Source: Thermoplasmata archaeon (GTDB lineage Archaea; Thermoplasmatota; Thermoplasmata; Thermoplasmatales; Thermoplasmataceae). Taken from it: a stretch of 14,163 nt of DNA. A program made the position numbers and the translations under genes. Position 1 is the first letter of the stretch. The number at the start of each line of letters is the position of its first letter. Under the pieces are notes generated by a model, which worked only from the letters and a program-made list of their open reading frames with translations, was not told the origin of the DNA and ran no database searches. Positions 1 through 6,816 of this stretch are shown one piece after another. The DNA is taken from the NCBI GenBank assembly GCA_021806355.1, contig JAJZXT010000099.1:1-14163 (forward strand), written 5' to 3'.

Positions 1-256
1 CAACAATTCCCTTAGTGATCATGTCGATGATGACACCCCTTGTCCCGGTCGATATAATATCAGCTGGGAAAGACAGGAAAGTAGTGTTTTGTTCTTTGAC
101 GATCTTTCCCAATATGGTGTGCGCCACGGCTATTTTTGACGATGTGAAACCACCGGATGCTTCACATTGCAAGATGAAATCGGAGAGTGTGGTTTTTCCA
201 TTAATCCTTAAATCCTTTACTCTTTTGGTGAGAAGTTCCTTTCTCTTTTGAGCCAT
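1..256 (-). CDS. dys: Deoxyhypusine synthase, N-terminal part (cut by window edge)
   Basis: Minus-strand frame starting at ATG 256-254 and open for 85 codons to the window edge. Deoxyhypusine synthase uses NAD and spermidine to put an aminobutyl group on one lysine of a/eIF5A in the cytosol. The visible part carries family signatures: an SGGF motif at residues 34-37 after a Leu-rich start, and at residues 60-74 the block FLSFPADIISTGTRG, matching the family's NAD-binding N-terminal segment. The catalytic lysine lies in the C-terminal half and is outside the window. The gene is divergent from the PadR-type gene, with about 96 nt between starts. Identification rests on recalled family motifs; only about a quarter of the expected protein is visible. 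Confidence 0.9.
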   Translation of the reverse strand, partial: MAQKRKELLTKRVKDLRINGKTTLSDFILQCEASGGFTSSKIAVAHTILGKIVKEQNTTFLSFPADIISTGTRGVIIDMITKGIV

Positions 257-317
257 AGAGGATTATACCGATAACAAATAGTAAAGTTTCCATTTCCGGC
301 AAAATGGAATAACATGG

Positions 318-351
318 TTTATATCTTGTTTCCATATTATCGAAATCGATA
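318..351 (+). promoter_or_regulatory. TATA-like box and 14-bp palindrome at the PadR-type gene
   Basis: A TATA-like TTTATATC at 318-325 lies about 30 nt before ATG 353, which fits a leaderless transcript. A perfect inverted repeat, TATCGA-AA-TCGATA at 338-351, ends one base before the ATG, so it would cover the predicted transcription start. Regulators of this family often bind palindromes in their own promoters. Autoregulation here is inference. Confidence 0.55.
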
Positions 352-352
352 T

Positions 353-859
353 ATGAGTTACGGAGAATATTTTGACAGCACTCTCTTTATACTTTCTTTG
401 AAGCCAATGAATGGTTATGAACTGTCAAGAAGAATCAAGTGGGACGGAACAACCGTCTCAGGCGGAACAATTCGTCCTCTTCTGAAAGCACTGGAGAGAG
501 AGGATATGGTCAGGCATGAAAGCATCGGCAAATCCAAGATTTATTCTCTAACAGAAAAGGGGCAGAGCTATGTGAAGAATCTTCGCGAGTTCAGGGAAAA
601 TATCAGGAACAAGATGCTCGCCACCTCAATGAACAGGGACATTCTCTTCCCTGAAATACTCACGGATCTTGAGGACTCAAGGATTCTTAATGAAGCCATA
701 GACCAGGTTGCTGATATTATTGTTGATATAGTGAAATCCGCCTTTATACTTACGAAGAAGAATAGGAAAGATAGAATCGATAGGTTCAGGAGCGATATCC
801 ATGGACTTATAGACGAAATGAAAACTGAGAGGCATGACAGAAAACCTGGGGAGGAATGA
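353..859 (+). CDS. PadR-family-like winged-helix transcriptional regulator
   Basis: Cytosolic DNA-binding protein of 168 aa. Residues about 8-75 form a PadR-type winged helix: LFILSLKPMNGYEL opens helix 1-2, SGGTIRPLLKALE is the recognition-helix region (PadR proteins have a similar G-x-(L/I)-(Y/R)-P-x-L-x-x-LE), and KIYSLTEKG is the wing and the following helix. Residues about 76-168 are charged and helical, probably for dimerisation. I chose ATG 353, not the upstream in-frame ATG 314, because homology begins there, a TATA-like box sits about 30 nt before it, and a palindrome directly precedes it. The stop is 5 nt before the start of the CopD-like membrane gene, so the two are probably co-transcribed. 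Ligand and targets are unknown. Confidence 0.8.
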   Translation: MSYGEYFDSTLFILSLKPMNGYELSRRIKWDGTTVSGGTIRPLLKALEREDMVRHESIGKSKIYSLTEKGQSYVKNLREFRENIRNKMLATSMNRDILFPEILTDLEDSRILNEAIDQVADIIVDIVKSAFILTKKNRKDRIDRFRSDIHGLIDEMKTERHDRKPGEE

Positions 860-864
860 TTTGA

Positions 865-1362
865 TTGGACATTATGCTGATTGATTTGATAATTCTCTGG
901 ATCCATGTATTCACTGCCATCTTCTTTGTGGGGGGTTCCTTCTTTATATGGCTGGTTGTTTATCCCGCATCTTTCAAGATAACAGATGATGAGAGGTTGA
1001 GGACAAGGATTGTAGGGCGCATAGGGAAGGAATTTGCTGCCTTTACCAATGTGTCTATTATCATACTTATACTGACAGGGCTTTACAATGCCACCTGGTA
1101 CCTTGGGAGTGATTTCACATATGCCCTTTTGAATACCGAAGGCGGCCAGATTCTTCTCGTAAAGGGAATTTTCGTTGTTGCAATGGTATTGCTGATGTAT
1201 GGCAACAACATTTATCATGGGAAGAGGATAATGAAAATGTCACAGGAAGGAAACCTTGAAGGTCTTAAGAGATTGCGCAAAACTTCCCACCTGCTCTCGT
1301 ATATCACACTTGCGTTGATGATGATAATAACGATTCTTGCAGTAGCACTTGGATTCTATTGA
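865..1362 (+). CDS. Four-helix CopD-like integral membrane protein
   Basis: 165 aa with four predicted membrane segments at about 6-32, 60-80, 96-113 and 142-163. The first helix has the pattern WIHVFTAIFFVGG (His14), followed by a YPA turn. This resembles the CopD/copper-resistance and DUF2269-like membrane families, whose helix-1 histidine is often proposed as a metal or haem ligand. Other histidines are at 118 and 142. The start taken is TTG 865, because GGGGAGG at 848-854 lies about 10 nt before it; ATG 874 is an alternative. It follows the PadR-type regulator by 5 nt, suggesting regulator and target in one operon. Its 3' end overlaps the convergent GH31 gene by 7 bp. Substrate is unknown; a metal role is inference. 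Confidence 0.7.
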   Translation: MDIMLIDLIILWIHVFTAIFFVGGSFFIWLVVYPASFKITDDERLRTRIVGRIGKEFAAFTNVSIIILILTGLYNATWYLGSDFTYALLNTEGGQILLVKGIFVVAMVLLMYGNNIYHGKRIMKMSQEGNLEGLKRLRKTSHLLSYITLALMMIITILAVALGFY

Positions 1363-3287
1363 ACCATGTCTAAAAGAGTGATCTTATTGTTTTTTCCTAT
1401 TAGCACGTAATCCTCTTCATCCATTATCTCTCCATTTACATAAGCCTCCTTGCCATTACATGTAATATCTACCCATTTTCCTTTGTAAAATACCTTTTCT
1501 TCTGGATTTCCGAAAATAAATATTCTCCCTCCGGCAATCATAAGGGTATTTTGCCTTTGAAATAGCGGGATTTCTCCCGTATACCTGAATGTGCCATCAC
1601 CCTCATACTCCTTTCCGTTTTCATAGCAGTACCACTTACCCGGGGGAAGAGTGACGTTCCGTTCCGTGAATCCCTCGCTCAGTATTGGAGCGAGGAGAAG
1701 TTCCTTCCCTACCATATATTCGTCATTTACAGTGAACAATGATTCTACCTCTGGATAATTAAACGCCAATGGCCTGATAATTGGCAATCCCGTTTCACTT
1801 GCGAGAATACTTTTCCAGTATAGGTGCGGCACAACTGCGTGCCGTAAAGCAAGAATTTCCCTGAATTTATCCTTGATGTCCTTGGTGAATATGAATAATT
1901 CCTGGTCATTTCCAGTCTTTGACTTGTGGTTTCTGTATACCGGGAAGAATAATGCCATCTGGTAGAACCTCAACAGAAGTTCTGGTGAAGTGTAACCAGA
2001 AAATCCTCCAAGATCACATCCTACGTACGGCACCCCCGAAATGCTCAGACCCGTAAGCAATGGTATCTGAAGTTTCATATTCTCATATGTGGCAACCCCA
2101 TCTCCAGACCATATTGCAGCGTATTTTTGTATGCCAGAATATCCTGCCCTGCTCAAGATAAATTTTTCCTTACTCATCGAATTGAATGTTGCTTCAGCTT
2201 CCATTAAAGCATACGCATTGTGCAATTCAGAATGCCTTATCTTCTCGCCATTCATTGAATGCACCACATCTTCCGGCATTGATCTTGTTTCCTCATTCTG
2301 GACCGATGGTTCATTCATATCAAGCCAAATCCCGTCAAATCCGTTTTTCATGAATTTTCCCACTTCTGTCTTCCAATAGGATTTTCCCTCTTCACTAAAA
2401 AAGTCTGGGAATGCACATTTGCCAGGCCATACATCTCCTGTGTAAATCTCCCCCTTTTCGTTTTCAACATAACATCCAAGGCCGTCTTTAAACTGCCTAT
2501 AGCCCTGATCCACCTTCACGCCGGGGTCAACTATTGGTATAACCTTTACATCCGTTTGATGAATTTTATTTATGAACTTTTCCATATGTGCGAACCTGGT
2601 CCTGTCAATTGTAAATAATTTATAATTGTCCATATAATCTATATCAAGATAAATAGACCCGACAGCGTGCGGACCAAATTCTTCCCTGTATCTTCTTAAA
2701 ATGGTGAGCACTGCTTCATCAGGGTAGTATGAATACCTGGATATCTGGTGTTCCAATGCCCATTCAGGCATCCTGAATGGCAACCCCGTTAATCTGGAAT
2801 AATCTTCCACAACCGTTTCAGGAGTTTTTCCATTGATAAGATAGAAGGCAAACGACTTAGTGGGAACCTCAATCGTTATCCGATCATAGGAATATATGCC
2901 GCAATCTATAGTCAACCTTCCAGGAAAATTAACGTATATTCCATAGTTATTATCCTTATTTGTTTTAATGAAGAAAGGAATTGAGCAGTAGAGCGGATCA
3001 GAATACATCGAATATATGTATCCATCATTGTTCCAGAAAGTGCTTCTGGTTCTCTTTCTGTCCACCGGATAGGCTTTTTCTCCAAGCCCTAGAATGTGGT
3101 CAGAAATAGCTAGGGGGAGTGAGATTTCAACGCCTTTTGATTTTTCCTCTATCTTAAATCCCTGTTCATCTAAAATATCAATGTCCAAATTTTTTTTAGA
3201 GAGAAAATGGGCAGGCACATATTCGTTTCCGTCGCCTATTTGAACTCTTATGATTCCTGTTTCGTCAACACTCACACTGAGATTCAT
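1356..3287 (-). CDS. Glycoside hydrolase family 31 alpha-glucosidase-type enzyme
   Basis: 643 aa, close to the archaeal MalA type (about 690 aa). It hydrolyses alpha-glycosidic bonds with retention, probably alpha-glucosides or maltooligosaccharides; alpha-xylosidase specificity cannot be excluded. Order: N-terminal beta domain (about 1-165), (beta/alpha)8 barrel (about 166-500), C-terminal beta domains. The nucleophile is Asp323 in GIWLDMNEPS, and the acid/base is Asp396 in WSGDGVATYENM. Other family marks are LDIDYMD at 214-220, the Arg380 loop LSRAGYSG, and YRNHK at 451-455 with the active-site His454. There is no signal peptide, so it is predicted to be cytosolic. ATG 3287 has a TATA-like box 27 nt upstream, which fits a leaderless mRNA. 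Its tail overlaps the CopD-like gene, and an insertion sequence begins 62 nt upstream of its start. Confidence 0.93.
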   Translation of the reverse strand: MNLSVSVDETGIIRVQIGDGNEYVPAHFLSKKNLDIDILDEQGFKIEEKSKGVEISLPLAISDHILGLGEKAYPVDRKRTRSTFWNNDGYIYSMYSDPLYCSIPFFIKTNKDNNYGIYVNFPGRLTIDCGIYSYDRITIEVPTKSFAFYLINGKTPETVVEDYSRLTGLPFRMPEWALEHQISRYSYYPDEAVLTILRRYREEFGPHAVGSIYLDIDYMDNYKLFTIDRTRFAHMEKFINKIHQTDVKVIPIVDPGVKVDQGYRQFKDGLGCYVENEKGEIYTGDVWPGKCAFPDFFSEEGKSYWKTEVGKFMKNGFDGIWLDMNEPSVQNEETRSMPEDVVHSMNGEKIRHSELHNAYALMEAEATFNSMSKEKFILSRAGYSGIQKYAAIWSGDGVATYENMKLQIPLLTGLSISGVPYVGCDLGGFSGYTSPELLLRFYQMALFFPVYRNHKSKTGNDQELFIFTKDIKDKFREILALRHAVVPHLYWKSILASETGLPIIRPLAFNYPEVESLFTVNDEYMVGKELLLAPILSEGFTERNVTLPPGKWYCYENGKEYEGDGTFRYTGEIPLFQRQNTLMIAGGRIFIFGNPEEKVFYKGKWVDITCNGKEAYVNGEIMDEEDYVLIGKNNKITLLDMVQ

Positions 3288-3310
3288 GTCATCTACGCAT
3301 TAAAGCTGGG

Positions 3311-3317
3311 TATAATA
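3311..3317 (-). promoter_or_regulatory. TATA-like box of the GH31 gene
   Basis: On the minus strand this reads TATTATA, centred 27 nt before ATG 3287, the spacing expected for leaderless archaeal transcripts. The ISL3-type element ends at 3350, only 32 nt further upstream. The core promoter therefore looks intact, but the native sequence beyond about -60 has been displaced by the insertion. Confidence 0.5.
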
Positions 3318-3349
3318 GAACATTTTTATTCTTTACTAATAATATTTAA

Positions 3350-3379
3350 GGTTCTATAGACAATATTAGGGCATGAATA
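3350..3379 (+). repeat. Left terminal inverted repeat of the ISL3 element
   Basis: Thirty bases from GGTTCTATAGAC to GGGCATGAATA, matching the right end in inverted orientation at 29 of 30 positions. The following AATAAATATC (about 3375-3385) lies about 25 nt before the transposase ATG and may be its TATA box. Confidence 0.93.
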
Positions 3380-3403
3380 AATATCATCAAGCCATGATTA
3401 TGC

Positions 3404-4648
3404 ATGGATGACAGGGAAATTTGTGAACACCTGTACAACGTGAAGAGACCGTGGTTTGTCTCCCGTGTCTCTGTATCCGATGATGGAAAAAGAGTGGACA
3501 TGTATCTGGAGCATGAAAGGGGTGTCAAATGGCCATGTCCATTATGTGAAAAACTCCTGTCTGTATCAGATCACGTTAAGGAGAGGGTATGGAGAGATCT
3601 TGACAGCGGACTGTACAAAGCATACATCCATGCCTCAATCCCAAGGATAGGATGCCCTGATCATGGAAAGATACAGGTAAAGGCAGAATGGTCCGAGAAG
3701 AGTTCAAGATTCACAGAACGTTTTGAAGCCCATGCAATAGATGCCCTGTTATCAACGGATACAACAAACGCATCAAAGATACTGAGAATAAGCCGGGACC
3801 AGACATGGAACATCACGGACAGGGCTGTGAAGAGAGGCATTGCAAGGAAAACATCTTCTCCGGAAAGAATCGGTGTTGACGAGAAATCATATGGGAAGTA
3901 CCATCACTACATAACCATCGTATACGGTATTGACAATCCTTCGGTTGATAATATTGAGTTTGATCGAAAGAAGGAATCCCTGGACAAATATTATGAAAAG
4001 ATAGGAAAGGATGCGGCATCGAAGATAGAGGCAGTCTCAATGGACATGTGGGATCCATTCATAGCATCCACAAAATCAAATGTAACAGACGCGGAATCGA
4101 AGATAGTCTTTGACAGGTTCCACATAATGAAGCACATGAACATGGCACTTGACGATGTTCGCAAGATAGAAGCAAGGAATGCTGATGCAAAGGAACTGCT
4201 GAAGAAAACAAAGTATATGTGGCTCTATTCATCCGAAAACCTTCCTGACAGATACAGGGAGAAATATGAGATACTGAAGGAATCCGATCTAAAGACAGCA
4301 AGGGCATATGCAATAAAGGAGAATCTTCGCAACCTGTGGCAGTGTGGAACGGAAGATGAGGCAAGATCATTCTGGAAGAAATGGTATAACTGGGCTTCAC
4401 ATTCCCGTCTTGAACCGGTGAAAAAGGTTGCAAAAATGATCCGCAATTATCTGTACGATGTTCTCTCATACTTTAAGCACCATATCACAAATGCCATAGC
4501 AGAGGGATTGAACTCAAAGATTGCAACAGTGCAGAAAATGGCTTACGGGTACAGCAATAAAGATCACCTTAAAACTGCAATCTGTTTCCATTGCGGGAAT
4601 CTACAACTTTATCCAGGATACATTAAAAATAAGGAGGTATCAATATGA
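3404..4648 (+). CDS. ISL3-family transposase
   Basis: A full-length 414-aa DDE transposase that cuts and joins the ends of its own element. The N-terminus has the zinc-finger typical of the family: C45-P-L-C48 and C84-P-D-H87. The helix-turn-helix region is around residues 115-150. Catalytic candidates are Asp159 (RIGVDEKS), Asp214 (VSMDMWDPF) and Glu367 (NAIAEGLNSKI); the FDRFHIMKHMN motif at 236-246 is also characteristic. ATG 3404 is preceded by a TATA-like AATAAATATC, fitting leaderless expression. The frame is intact, so the element may still be active. Its last codons contain AAGGAGGT and overlap a possible start codon (see findings). Confidence 0.93.
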   Translation: MDDREICEHLYNVKRPWFVSRVSVSDDGKRVDMYLEHERGVKWPCPLCEKLLSVSDHVKERVWRDLDSGLYKAYIHASIPRIGCPDHGKIQVKAEWSEKSSRFTERFEAHAIDALLSTDTTNASKILRISRDQTWNITDRAVKRGIARKTSSPERIGVDEKSYGKYHHYITIVYGIDNPSVDNIEFDRKKESLDKYYEKIGKDAASKIEAVSMDMWDPFIASTKSNVTDAESKIVFDRFHIMKHMNMALDDVRKIEARNADAKELLKKTKYMWLYSSENLPDRYREKYEILKESDLKTARAYAIKENLRNLWQCGTEDEARSFWKKWYNWASHSRLEPVKKVAKMIRNYLYDVLSYFKHHITNAIAEGLNSKIATVQKMAYGYSNKDHLKTAICFHCGNLQLYPGYIKNKEVSI

Positions 4649-4652
4649 TTAA

Positions 4653-4682
4653 TATTCATGCCCTAATATTGTCTAAAGAACC
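4653..4682 (-). repeat. Right terminal inverted repeat of the ISL3 element
   Basis: Thirty bases forming the inverted partner of 3350-3379, with one mismatch (T for A at the seventh base from the tip). It starts five bases after the transposase stop codon. Confidence 0.93.
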
Positions 4683-4701
4683 AATTATTTTAAAATGAAC
4701 A

Positions 4702-5466
4702 TTAATACTTAGAAAGCATATTTTTCTTCATTTTAGTATATTCCTCTTCTGTTAAGACGCCGGTATCTCGCATTTCTTTTAACTTTCTTAATTCTTCAAT
4801 GTTTTGCATTACTGGATTTGACACCTTTATGATACCTTCCTTCTTTGCCTCGAATTCATCCTTAGTAATGATTCCATCATCCAGCATCTTTTTCAGGCCA
4901 TCCAGTCTTTCAACGGGATTTCCACTAATAACACTTGCATCTATTGAATTAATGTCAGAATATGCTATGATAAGCATGATTCCAGGTATAATTCCTGTCA
5001 ACACCAGAGCAATAATTGCATATGCCAATGAATTTAAAGATTTTAATTCGCTTATATTTCCTCTCTGGGCGGCAGAATGCATAGCTCTAACCCTTACCAG
5101 AACAACTATTGTGGGAATAAAGAATATAAGCCCTATAAAGCCAATTAAAAAGATGAAAGGAGCAACATAAGCATATGGCGTTGTGATCATATACAGTACC
5201 GATATTATGAATATAATCGTAAATACACAGGATCCAATGGCACCCAGTATGAGGAAAATCATTGCGACCAGAAGCTCAGTTTTTATGCTTGATAATTTGC
5301 TATCACCATTCAATGTAATCAAACGGTTAAAGAAAAATCCCCTCTTAAATCTTTGCTGAATAAGTCCTTTATTTCCTCTATTTGGTTGGAGCATTCTCAG
5401 ATAAATCAACATTTTTGAAAAAAATAAAATAGATAGAATAATATCATCGTTTGTGATATTTAACAT
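4702..5466 (-). CDS. Membrane protein with two C-terminal SHOCT motifs
   Basis: 254 aa if started at ATG 5466. Hydrophobic segments at about 64-93, 98-126 and 148-170 predict three membrane helices. The cytosolic tail holds two copies of the SHOCT motif: residues 186-212 (RLDGLKKMLDDGIITKDEFEAKK) and 224-252 (ELRKLKEMRDTGVLTEEEYTKMK). SHOCT is a short helical module at protein ends, thought to mediate oligomerisation. The start is uncertain: ATG 5412 or 5394 would remove a hydrophobic N-terminal stretch and free the promoter of the divergent small gene, and each has an A/T-rich box about 30 nt upstream. The gene lies next to the ISL3 right end, and its stop is 20 bp from the repeat. Function unknown. 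Confidence 0.75.
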   Translation of the reverse strand: MLNITNDDIILSILFFSKMLIYLRMLQPNRGNKGLIQQRFKRGFFFNRLITLNGDSKLSSIKTELLVAMIFLILGAIGSCVFTIIFIISVLYMITTPYAYVAPFIFLIGFIGLIFFIPTIVVLVRVRAMHSAAQRGNISELKSLNSLAYAIIALVLTGIIPGIMLIIAYSDINSIDASVISGNPVERLDGLKKMLDDGIITKDEFEAKKEGIIKVSNPVMQNIEELRKLKEMRDTGVLTEEEYTKMKKNMLSKY

Positions 5467-5472
5467 GATATT

Positions 5473-5625
5473 ATGGGACTTGGAAAAAGAGATCTAACAA
5501 GAAAAAGTAAGAGCATAGAGTTGAAAATTGAGGAAATAAAGCAAAAAATTCATAAGAACCCTATGAATAAACAGCTTCAGGAAGAATTAAAGGAAATGGA
5601 AAAGAAGCTGCAGAAGGTAAAATAA
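5473..5625 (+). CDS. Possible 50-aa charged helical protein
   Basis: ATG 5473 opens 50 codons ending at TAA 5623. The product begins MGLGKRDLTRKSKSIELKI and is lysine/glutamate-rich, with heptad-like hydrophobic spacing (I, L, I, I, I then L, L, M, L) that predicts one or two amphipathic helices. There is no cysteine or tryptophan and no membrane segment. A TATA-like AATAATATC at 5437-5445 is about 30 nt upstream, so a leaderless mRNA is plausible, and a T-run follows at 5637-5641. It is divergent from the SHOCT protein gene and convergent with rps7. I recognise no family. Composition and promoter spacing argue for a real gene, but a chance ORF remains possible. Confidence 0.5.
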   Translation: MGLGKRDLTRKSKSIELKIEEIKQKIHKNPMNKQLQEELKEMEKKLQKVK

Positions 5626-5636
5626 AAAAGCCTTTG

Positions 5637-5654
5637 TTTTTAAATTTTAAAAAA
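5637..5654. terminator. Convergent T-rich terminator region
   Basis: Between the plus-strand small gene (ends 5625) and rps7 (ends 5684) are TTTTT at 5637-5641 on the plus strand and a run of six T on the minus strand (5649-5654). In archaea, T-runs alone can terminate transcription. No strong stem is visible. Confidence 0.45.
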
Positions 5655-5683
5655 TTCAGCAAGAAAATAGTTAATTGTGAAGA

Positions 5684-6247
5684 TTATCTTGCTGAAGCCG
5701 CTATTCTTTCAATCTCCTCTTTTTTGTTAACAGAGAAGGAAGATGCGTCATTTTTTGAAGCCTGTATGATTTCGTCTGCAAGGCATGCCTCTATTGATTT
5801 CTTCTTCTTGTAAGAAGCATTCGTGGCACCAAGAGCAATATTCCTCAATGCTACATCCACCCTTCTTGAAGGAGATACATCAACCGCTTTAGGTACGGCT
5901 ACACCACCATATTTCAGTCTTGTGACCTCTTCTCTGGGTGCTGCGTTTTCTATTGCGTTAACAAAGACCTGAACCGGGTTAAGTTTCGTCTTCTTCTCCA
6001 CTATTTCAAAAGCTTCCTTGAGTACACGGTATGCACCATACTTCTTGCCGGTCCAATTTTCCGTTCTCATAAGTTTATTAAGAAATCTTTCGACTGTGTT
6101 AACATTCCTCTTCCCCGCTGAATAGTTTGAGAACCTTCCACCAGTATGGAGATTGAGATACGAATTTAGGTTGATATAGCTTGACAGCCCCTGATCGTGA
6201 ATCTCTATTCCAGTAACTTCGTATTGCCCAAATAATTTGATATCCAA
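5684..6247 (-). CDS. rps7: 30S ribosomal protein S7
   Basis: 187 aa, the usual archaeal length. S7 binds the 3' major domain of 16S rRNA and helps form the small-subunit head. The conserved core NPVQVFVNAIENAAPREEV (residues 90-108) is unmistakable, as are the LKYGGVAVPKAVD segment and the family's AASAR ending. The start codon is TTG 6247-6245: GGTGAG at 6258-6253 leaves five bases before it, and only one base separates it from the TAA of rps12. Translation is probably coupled to S12. No elongation factor 2 gene follows, unlike many euryarchaeal S12-S7 clusters. Confidence 0.97.
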   Translation of the reverse strand: MDIKLFGQYEVTGIEIHDQGLSSYINLNSYLNLHTGGRFSNYSAGKRNVNTVERFLNKLMRTENWTGKKYGAYRVLKEAFEIVEKKTKLNPVQVFVNAIENAAPREEVTRLKYGGVAVPKAVDVSPSRRVDVALRNIALGATNASYKKKKSIEACLADEIIQASKNDASSFSVNKKEEIERIAASAR

Positions 6248-6248
6248 T

Positions 6249-6677
6249 TTATCTCACCGTTTTCTCCTTTCTTCCTCTTACAAGCTCGTTTAAGGCTATT
6301 CCATTGACCTGAACCACTTTATACCTGACACCAGGGATATCTCCTTTACTTCTTCCCTGTCTTCCCCTTATTCCTTCTACGAGAACTTCATCGTGCTCAT
6401 CGATATAATTTATTGCACCGTCACCTGGAGCAAAAGCAGTAATTTGCCTGCCATTTTTAATAAGCTGTAATTTAACACATTTCCTTATAGCCGAATTGGG
6501 TTGTTTTGCCTCAATTCCTATTTTCTCAATTACGATCCCTCTTGCCTGAGGTGCGCCCTCCAGTGGATCGCTCTTCTTCTTTAGCTGTAAGATTCTCTTC
6601 TTGTACTTGCTGTCTGACCACCGGAATTTCTCCCTGTCATTTTTTAGCTTAGTTCCCGCATTTTCTCCATTTGCCAA
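6249..6677 (-). CDS. rps12: 30S ribosomal protein S12
   Basis: 142 aa, typical of archaeal/eukaryotic-type S12. It lies at the decoding centre and contributes to reading accuracy. Signature segments are KQPNSAIRK (58-66) and GRQGRSKGDIPGVRYKV (105-121), the two loops that contact the decoding site. The start is TTG 6677-6675, preceded by GGTGAT at 6686-6681 with a three-base gap; an ATG start is not available nearby. A/T-rich boxes around 6700-6720 are the likely promoter. It is first gene of a two-gene operon with rps7; no nusA-like gene is directly upstream, since the next upstream gene is an unrelated membrane protein. Confidence 0.97.
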   Translation of the reverse strand: MANGENAGTKLKNDREKFRWSDSKYKKRILQLKKKSDPLEGAPQARGIVIEKIGIEAKQPNSAIRKCVKLQLIKNGRQITAFAPGDGAINYIDEHDEVLVEGIRGRQGRSKGDIPGVRYKVVQVNGIALNELVRGRKEKTVR

Positions 6678-6782
6678 TAAATCACCTGTAATTTAATCTT
6701 AAATTATTTACCAAATATAGGTAAGCCGGTAAATGATTGGAGAATATAAATCCTTTTGGGATGGCATCATTGAGTGAAAAAT

Positions 6783-6812
6783 AAAAAAATTTCCCTATTC
6801 AACAGAAATAGG
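6783..6812 (-). terminator. Stem-loop and T-run after zinc-ribbon membrane gene A
   Basis: On the minus strand, CCTATT and AATAGG (6812-6807 with 6799-6794) form a 6-bp stem with a 7-nt loop, followed after a few bases by seven T (6789-6783). It starts four bases after the stop codon of the upstream gene. Confidence 0.6.
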
Positions 6813-6816
6813 TAAA

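Larger units (their letters stand above)
3350..4682 (+). mobile_element. Complete ISL3-family insertion sequence
   Basis: A 1333-bp element bounded by 30-bp inverted repeats, with one transposase gene filling most of it. The left end starts GGTTCTATAGACAATATTAG; the right end read inward is identical except for one base (GGTTCTTTAGAC...). ISL3 elements usually leave an 8-bp target duplication. Here the eight bases outside are ATATTTAA on the left and AATTATTT on the right, which do not match. The insertion lies between two minus-strand genes and interrupts no reading frame that I can see. Confidence 0.92.

Noticed and set aside
15..251. Plus-strand frame of 78 codons
   Set aside because: Antisense to the clearly conserved deoxyhypusine synthase N-terminus.
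568..1218. Minus-strand frame of 216 codons
   Set aside because: Antisense to the PadR-type and CopD-like genes; no recognisable domain, and it spans the junction of two better-supported genes.
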